Positions 6,598-10,130 of a stretch of 10,130 nt of DNA are shown piece by piece. Position 1 is the first letter of the stretch. Every line of letters starts with the position of its first letter. Below the pieces are notes generated by a model that was not told the DNA's origin, made no database searches, and saw only the letters and a program-made list of their open reading frames with translations. The stretch is taken from assembly GCA_002284615.2 (NCBI GenBank), contig MU069694.1, positions 143,153-153,282 on the forward strand. The letters run 5' to 3'. The position numbers and the translations under genes were made by a program. The stretch is from Dunaliella salina. Lineage: Eukaryota; Chlorophyta; Chlorophyceae; Chlamydomonadales; Dunaliellaceae.

Positions 6598-7146
6598 CTA
6601 ATGAGTGTCCGGCGGGTCGTCGGCCATCCGTCTGGCTGCGCGCCTTGCTGTCCTGTACGCAACCCTCCCTGTAGCCCCCTCCCCCAAACCCCCATTGCTT
6701 ACGTTTCTAAATTGGATGGCATTTTTGGTGTTGTGAATTTTTGTTAGGGACTTTACAGCGTGATAGTGGTGTTGTTTGGCAGTTTTGTGAGCTTTGTCTT
6801 TTGTTAGGCCAAATTTGCAGAGGGGATCAAGAGTGTAGGGATGGAAGATAGTTCCAGCAACTCCAATGAGTATGGTATGTAGTGTGACTCTGTTATTGCG
6901 GTGTGTGCCCCGAAGAGATCTTGTGCATAAGCTTTCCATGGTGCGATTGTGCTGATTTTGTGCAGTGTGGAGAGTTTGTTCGGGTTTGGTGTCAGAACAG
7001 AATTTGAGCTCAATGAGGTGGGTATCTCTGTCCCTGGGATTCATATCCTGCGGGTAATGTGTGGAGCCTTTGCCTTCAAAGGGTAAAACTGCTGCCTTGG
7101 TAGGTTGGCTGTAAAAAGGCAGAGATGCTGAGGCTATGTAGTGTTG
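6598..7146 (-). pseudogene. Restriction-like endonuclease fragment, copy 2
   Basis: The frame is open from just after a double stop (TGATGA, minus 7152-7147) to TAG at 6600-6598. The 148 residues from MNPRDRD to DPPDTH differ from copy 1 at about 19 positions. The ExK part (LIELKFCSDTKP) is intact. The upstream residues aligned with RPDG of copy 1 read QPTK, so the catalytic Asp is missing. Further upstream, weak similarity to copy 1 can be followed past the stops, ending around 7200. There is no start or upstream domain, so it cannot make a functional nuclease. Confidence 0.7.
6663..6693 (-). other. G-rich tract conserved in copy 2
   Basis: On the minus strand, three runs of five G and two runs of three G are separated by TTT, A, a 5-base spacer and A. 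This fits a standard intramolecular G-quadruplex pattern. It is the same place in the element as 4208-4238. Confidence 0.5.
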
Positions 7147-7152
7147 TCATCA

Positions 7153-7547
7153 GCATCGACTCGCTGAAGCAGAGAACTTAAGCCTCCGCACTTCGACACA
7201 TAATTGTGTGGAAGTAAAGGACATGCTTCATACACCTGTGTCATCAATTGCGGCAGCTGTTGCTGTTCAGGAGCATCACACGACATTGGGTTGGTTGGAG
7301 GCAGCTGTGTATGCAAAGGAACAAGGAGCACACAAAAATTTAATACTATCCTTCTCACAAGTGTACGCAGGACCATATGCAGGGTCAAAATGTCTTCACA
7401 GCGTGCGGAGCTTGAAGGAACATGGAGGGGGGCAAATGTGCGGAGGGGATTGAGGGGTGGGTGGTGGGCTCTTGGGAGTAGAATCCTCAAACATGCTCTT
7501 GCACATTTCATGTACATGCTGAACCCTGAATTTGCAACTATATCTTC
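7153..7547. other. Unassigned stretch beside copy 2
   Basis: A 140-codon minus-strand open frame overlaps a similarly long plus-strand one, and neither shows a domain. It may contain a decayed upstream extension of copy 2, but I could not align it to the zinc knuckle or RNase H. A G-rich 24-base piece (7452-7475) recurs at 8426-8449 with three mismatches. Confidence 0.4.
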
Positions 7548-7795
7548 ATTCTGCACTATGACTATAGAATGTGTGCAACACCTTGTAAAGCATGTCTTGC
7601 AAAACGCTTCTAATGCTCACAAACATTTAAATTCAATTCGTGCTCTCTGTGATGTAATCCCAAACCTTACAATTCTAATCTATACGTTGCCTCTTCTACT
7701 TTTTTGGCACGATGCTGTCATGCCCTTGCTGTAGATGCAGACACCCATTCATGGCAAGAAGGTGTCAAAAATGCACTTAGGTGTAATTTTTCGTG
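7548..7795 (+). pseudogene. Possible orphan coding remnant with one frameshift
   Basis: One frame reads ECVQHLVKHVLQNASNAHKH through IRALCDVIPNLTILIY. After a single-base shift near 7680-7690, the next frame continues YVASSTFLARCCHALAVDAD and WQEGVKNALRCNFS before a TGA. The amphipathic, helix-like composition carries over the shift, which hints at a former protein. It has no motif I recognise and no clear link to the copy 2 fragment, which lies on the other strand. It could equally be chance. Confidence 0.25.
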
Positions 7796-7852
7796 AAAGC
7801 GGCCCACCGACCGGCCGGCCAGCCTTAGTCATCACCATATTTAACCTTTGCC

Positions 7853-7967
7853 CTTCAGAACAGTTCTGGAAACATCTATGTGTTCCATTTTGCGCTTGAG
7901 TACCATTCTCCATTGTCATGAATCCGCACCATTAACCGTGAATTTTTGTTTTTATCTCAAGGAGAGC
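7853..7967 (+). repeat. 115-bp direct repeat, copy A
   Basis: From CTTCAGAACAGTT to the AAGGAG near 7964 this matches 9623-9737 in the same orientation. The core CCATTTTGCGCTTGAGTACC and ATTCTCCAT is identical in both, and the right third is more diverged. No similarity continues outside. The family is unknown, and it is non-coding as far as visible. Confidence 0.75.
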
Positions 7968-8699
7968 CAGTTATGAAAGAATTGTCACAGCATGGGAAGT
8001 CATGCAAAGATGCTGGATACTACAGTTTAAACTTCAGTAGCAGAATTTTGCTATTTAGACAGCTGTCTGTGACACAAAAAATTGTTGGAGGAGGGGGTGG
8101 CAGGCGCATGGAATACATGTCATAAGTGATGACATGTCACAGCATGAAAAGACATAGACAGCATGAAAAGACATAAAAGACTGTGAGATCTTGTACTTCA
8201 GCTTTCCACACGCAAATGCTCATGCATTTCCGCACCTTCATAATATTCCGTTAGTCATTTCATTTTCTGCCTGAGACTCTTTGTAAGAGACTGACGATGC
8301 ATAAGCACTTGCAGGGACATTTGGTGGAGGAGCAACTGCCAACTATTCTGCAGCTTGTCTCCCATTGAAGACATAAGCATGCACAAGAAGTCGCACTTTT
8401 TCATGTATTTCATGAAAAGGTGGGAGAGGGGTGGGTAGTAGGCTCGTGGATCAAAAATTCACAAAAGAAATTCATAAGCAACATGTCAGCTACATTGCTT
8501 TCGTCATGGGTGCACTGGACTATGATGCAAACCTCCAATATATTTCTATTGGAGTTGAGTGAATAGCCAACAGAGGATAATGAACCACCATGCTGCACCC
8601 CAATTCTGGACACACAAGGTTTGTCTAAGGGCCTGTTTACAACCAAGTTAGGGTGATTCTCAAAAAAAAATTATGAATACCATACTTTTAATGCCAAAC
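7968..8699. other. Unassigned stretch with small repeats
   Basis: No credible gene is seen. Apart from the palindrome and tandem pair listed separately (8115-8177), only short open frames without motifs are present. Confidence 0.45.
8115..8177. repeat. Palindrome followed by a 19-bp tandem duplication
   Basis: ACATGTCAT (8115-8123) and ATGACATGT (8129-8137) form a perfect 9-bp inverted repeat with a 5-base loop. Immediately after it, two 19-bp units (8140-8158 and 8159-8177), each beginning CAGCATGAAAAGACATA, lie in tandem and differ only near their ends. Confidence 0.7.
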
Positions 8700-9165
8700 A
8701 TACTTCTAACGATGTTTCTCCTACCCATTCCCATCACGCTTTGCGCTCACGGAGGACCACCAGGACTAGTCGCATGAGGCAACTTCATGAACTTTATGCA
8801 AATGAACACCATGAGCACCTATTAGGAATCAAGTTCTGTGAAGACACAAGGCCAGAACATCAGTTGAATGCGGCAAGGCAGCAGCATGCACACCTTTGTA
8901 AACTTATTAACGCTAAAGCTGTTACAATTCACCCTATTCTCCTGGGTGTAGGTGGAATTATTACACTGAGCATACCCTGAAGCAATTCAAACAACTAGGA
9001 TTGGATCACCAGCGTGCCACGAAGCTTGCTCAACAATTTCATGCCCATTCTGTTTAATCTGCCCACAAACTAGTCATCAACCGCCATGCTATTGAAAACA
9101 AAAATGCTTCCCACAGCCAGGTTCTAGAGCCAGGTGCTCCTAGTAACCCTTCAGATCCACATTAG
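8700..9165 (+). pseudogene. Diverged endonuclease C-terminal fragment, copy 3
   Basis: The segment 8741-8980 reads LLGIKFCEDTRPEHQL and AVTIHPILLGVGG. This aligns with LIELKFCSDTKPKQTL and GVTLHTILIGVAG of copy 1. A frameshift near 8960 moves to a second frame: YTEHTLKQFKQLGL, then ATKLAQQFHAHSV. A TAA follows at 9055-9057, then NPSDPH and TAG at 9163-9165, the same C-terminus as copy 1. The catalytic Glu of ExK is Gly here. The upstream PPGLVA may be a decayed RPDG strand in yet another frame. Divergence is much higher than between copies 1 and 2, and the 3' UTR is unrelated, so it comes from a different, older family member. Confidence 0.65.
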
Positions 9166-9394
9166 CATTCTCTTTTTCAAACCTTGTGGTGGAGGGGACA
9201 CACGGCTCTTTTTTGGGTCAATGTGTCTCCTCTTCCTTGATCGATGTATGGAGAGTTTCTCTGCCTAGGTAGTTTTTTTTTCCCATACTTTTTAAAAAAA
9301 GGTTCTTGCATTACCCCACAACGCATTTACAATTGCGGGTAATTGGACTTCCTGAAACTCAGCTTGTCCTATGGGGATGCTGTGCTGTGAGCTT
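9166..9394. other. Sequence downstream of copy 3, possible 3' UTR
   Basis: No hairpin like that of copies 1 and 2 was found. T- and A-rich runs occur at about 9271-9300. No gene is visible. Confidence 0.4.
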
Positions 9395-9442
9395 GTTGAC
9401 ATTGTTGTGACATTGTTGACATTGTTGTGACATTGTTGTGAC
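9395..9442. repeat. 20-bp tandem repeat, about 2.4 units
   Basis: The unit GTTGACATTGTTGTGACATT occurs at 9395-9414 and 9415-9434 without mismatch. A partial third unit (GTTGTGAC) ends at 9442. Confidence 0.85.
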
Positions 9443-9622
9443 TTTGCAAGGATGTGCTTGCAGGGAAGGGGGGGAGGCGTGCGCAGGCAGGCCAGAACAC
9501 ACTGAGCAGGCTGTCTCTGATGATTGAGCTCACAGAAGCTTCAAGAGGTCAGTTGTCATGAGCTGGGATTGACAACTTGCTCCAGCTTGGTTGAGTTGTA
9601 AGGCTCGAACTTCGCTTGCATG

Positions 9623-9737
9623 CTTCAGAACAGTTATGGAGACATCTATGTGTCCCATTTTGCGCTTGAGTACCATTCTCCATCGAATTAATTCGCACCC
9701 TTATGACCTTGATTTTTTTTTCCTTACCGAAGGAGGG
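9623..9737 (+). repeat. 115-bp direct repeat, copy B
   Basis: This is the second copy of the repeat at 7853-7967, in the same orientation and about 1.66 kb away. The diverged endonuclease fragment (copy 3) lies between the two. It does not start TG or end CA, and it is far shorter than usual LTRs. Confidence 0.75.
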
Positions 9738-10055
9738 GGGGTGTCCGATAAAAGTTCAGAAAAGCACATTTTTCTCCCGGTTACCCATGAATCTTGCCCG
9801 GGATTGTGATTCACAGGTAATCACATTTCTTGAATTTCTAATTAACTCTAATTACCCTTTACCTGGCGTATGGTAAACAGAACCTCAGAGAGAACTTCCA
9901 TGTGAAACTTGCAGAGTTTGTCATTGATTATCTGACAAATAACTGGAAATGTAACTGAAAACAGTGGTCGTGGGATGTCACACATCCAAGCAAGCAAGGT
10001 ATGACTGGGTCAACTGCATGCTTTCTTGGGCCCTAAATTGAAGCCCTGTCGCCAT
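9738..10055. other. Unassigned stretch
   Basis: No credible gene or repeat is seen. One short open frame on + overlaps the direct repeat and is not supported. Confidence 0.5.
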
Positions 10056-10070
10056 CACACACACACACAC
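10056..10070. repeat. Short CA microsatellite
   Basis: This is a run of about seven CA units. Confidence 0.9.
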
Positions 10071-10116
10071 CCTTTGTCCTTTGTACCCTCAATTTTTCCC
10101 GAGCACTTTTTCATGT

Positions 10117-10130
10117 CACACACACACACA
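10117..10130. repeat. CA microsatellite cut by window edge
   Basis: Seven CA units reach the last base, so the true length is unknown. Confidence 0.9.

Larger units (their letters stand above)
6485..7146 (-). mobile_element. Inverted 5'-truncated copy 2 of the element 3' end
   Basis: Read on the minus strand, this fragment carries the same endonuclease C-terminus, 3' UTR and terminal hairpin as 3840-4416. From about 7045 to 6600 the two copies differ at only a small fraction of bases. Upstream of about 7090 the nucleotide match fades quickly, although residues such as VLP-x-EG still align. The 3' end is at about 6485, where GTAGACTTAACTTTA gives way to unrelated sequence. It is a typical 5'-truncated retrocopy, in opposite orientation to copy 1. 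No target-site duplication was identified. Confidence 0.75.

Noticed and set aside
7134..7556. 140-codon minus-strand ORF as a gene
   Set aside because: It has no domain, overlaps an equally long + strand frame, and lies next to pseudogene fragments.
7807..7822. GC-rich palindromic cluster (GGCCGGCC) as a regulatory site
   Set aside because: It is short and isolated, and a chance GC-rich palindrome cannot be excluded.
7853..9737. LTR retrotransposon bounded by the 115-bp repeats
   Set aside because: The repeats are too short, lack TG...CA ends, and the interior holds only an RLE-type fragment in a decayed state, with no primer-binding site or polypurine tract seen.
1..10130. CRISPR array or bacterial operon
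   Set aside because: No regularly spaced direct repeats, no ribosome-binding-site-led gene series; SINE, microsatellites and decayed retroelements indicate eukaryotic DNA.

Overview
The window looks like repeat-rich, gene-poor nuclear DNA of a eukaryote. I see no intact host gene, rRNA or functional tRNA. It holds broken pieces of a retrotransposon-type polyprotein in three places, a tRNA-related SINE with its target-site duplication, a long (TG)n microsatellite, a small foldback element and several short repeats. The host cannot be fixed from the sequence. A polyprotein that joins RNase H to a CCHC knuckle and a restriction-like endonuclease (RLE), next to TG/CA microsatellites, would suit a green alga, but that is an inference only.

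Left half (about 480-4416, + strand): a decayed element. Positions 550-1000 may encode a zinc-ribbon-like CxxC pair followed by a charged coiled coil. From about 1416 to 4305, a chain of overlapping open segments in shifting frames reads as one broken polyprotein. Its order is a helical, basic N-terminal stretch; a domain resembling the PCIF1-type N6-adenine methyltransferase fold; a type-1 RNase H; a CX2(C>F)X7HX4C knuckle; and a PD...ELK restriction-like endonuclease ending in NPPDPH-stop. At least four frameshifts and one in-frame TGA lie between them. No reverse transcriptase motif was found. A short 3' UTR ends in a perfect 9-bp hairpin.

Middle (4417-6484): mostly unassigned AT-rich sequence. 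It contains an 88-bp foldback element (5300-5387) and a minus-strand SINE (5727-5963) with pol III A and B boxes, a (GGAAAA)6 tail as read on +, and an 11-bp target-site duplication. The insertion lies at the edge of an 86-bp (TG)43 tract.

Right half (6485-10130): a second, inverted copy of the endonuclease 3' end (6485-7146, minus) is very similar to the first copy and has the same 3' hairpin. A third, much more diverged fragment (about 8700-9165, +) ends at the same C-terminal motif. A 115-bp direct repeat of unknown family (7853-7967 and 9623-9737) flanks the third fragment. The rest is short tandem repeats, a possible orphan coding remnant (about 7550-7800) and CA microsatellites at the right edge.

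Nothing here looks currently active. The main interest is the unusual domain combination of the left element and the conserved 3' hairpin shared by its copies.
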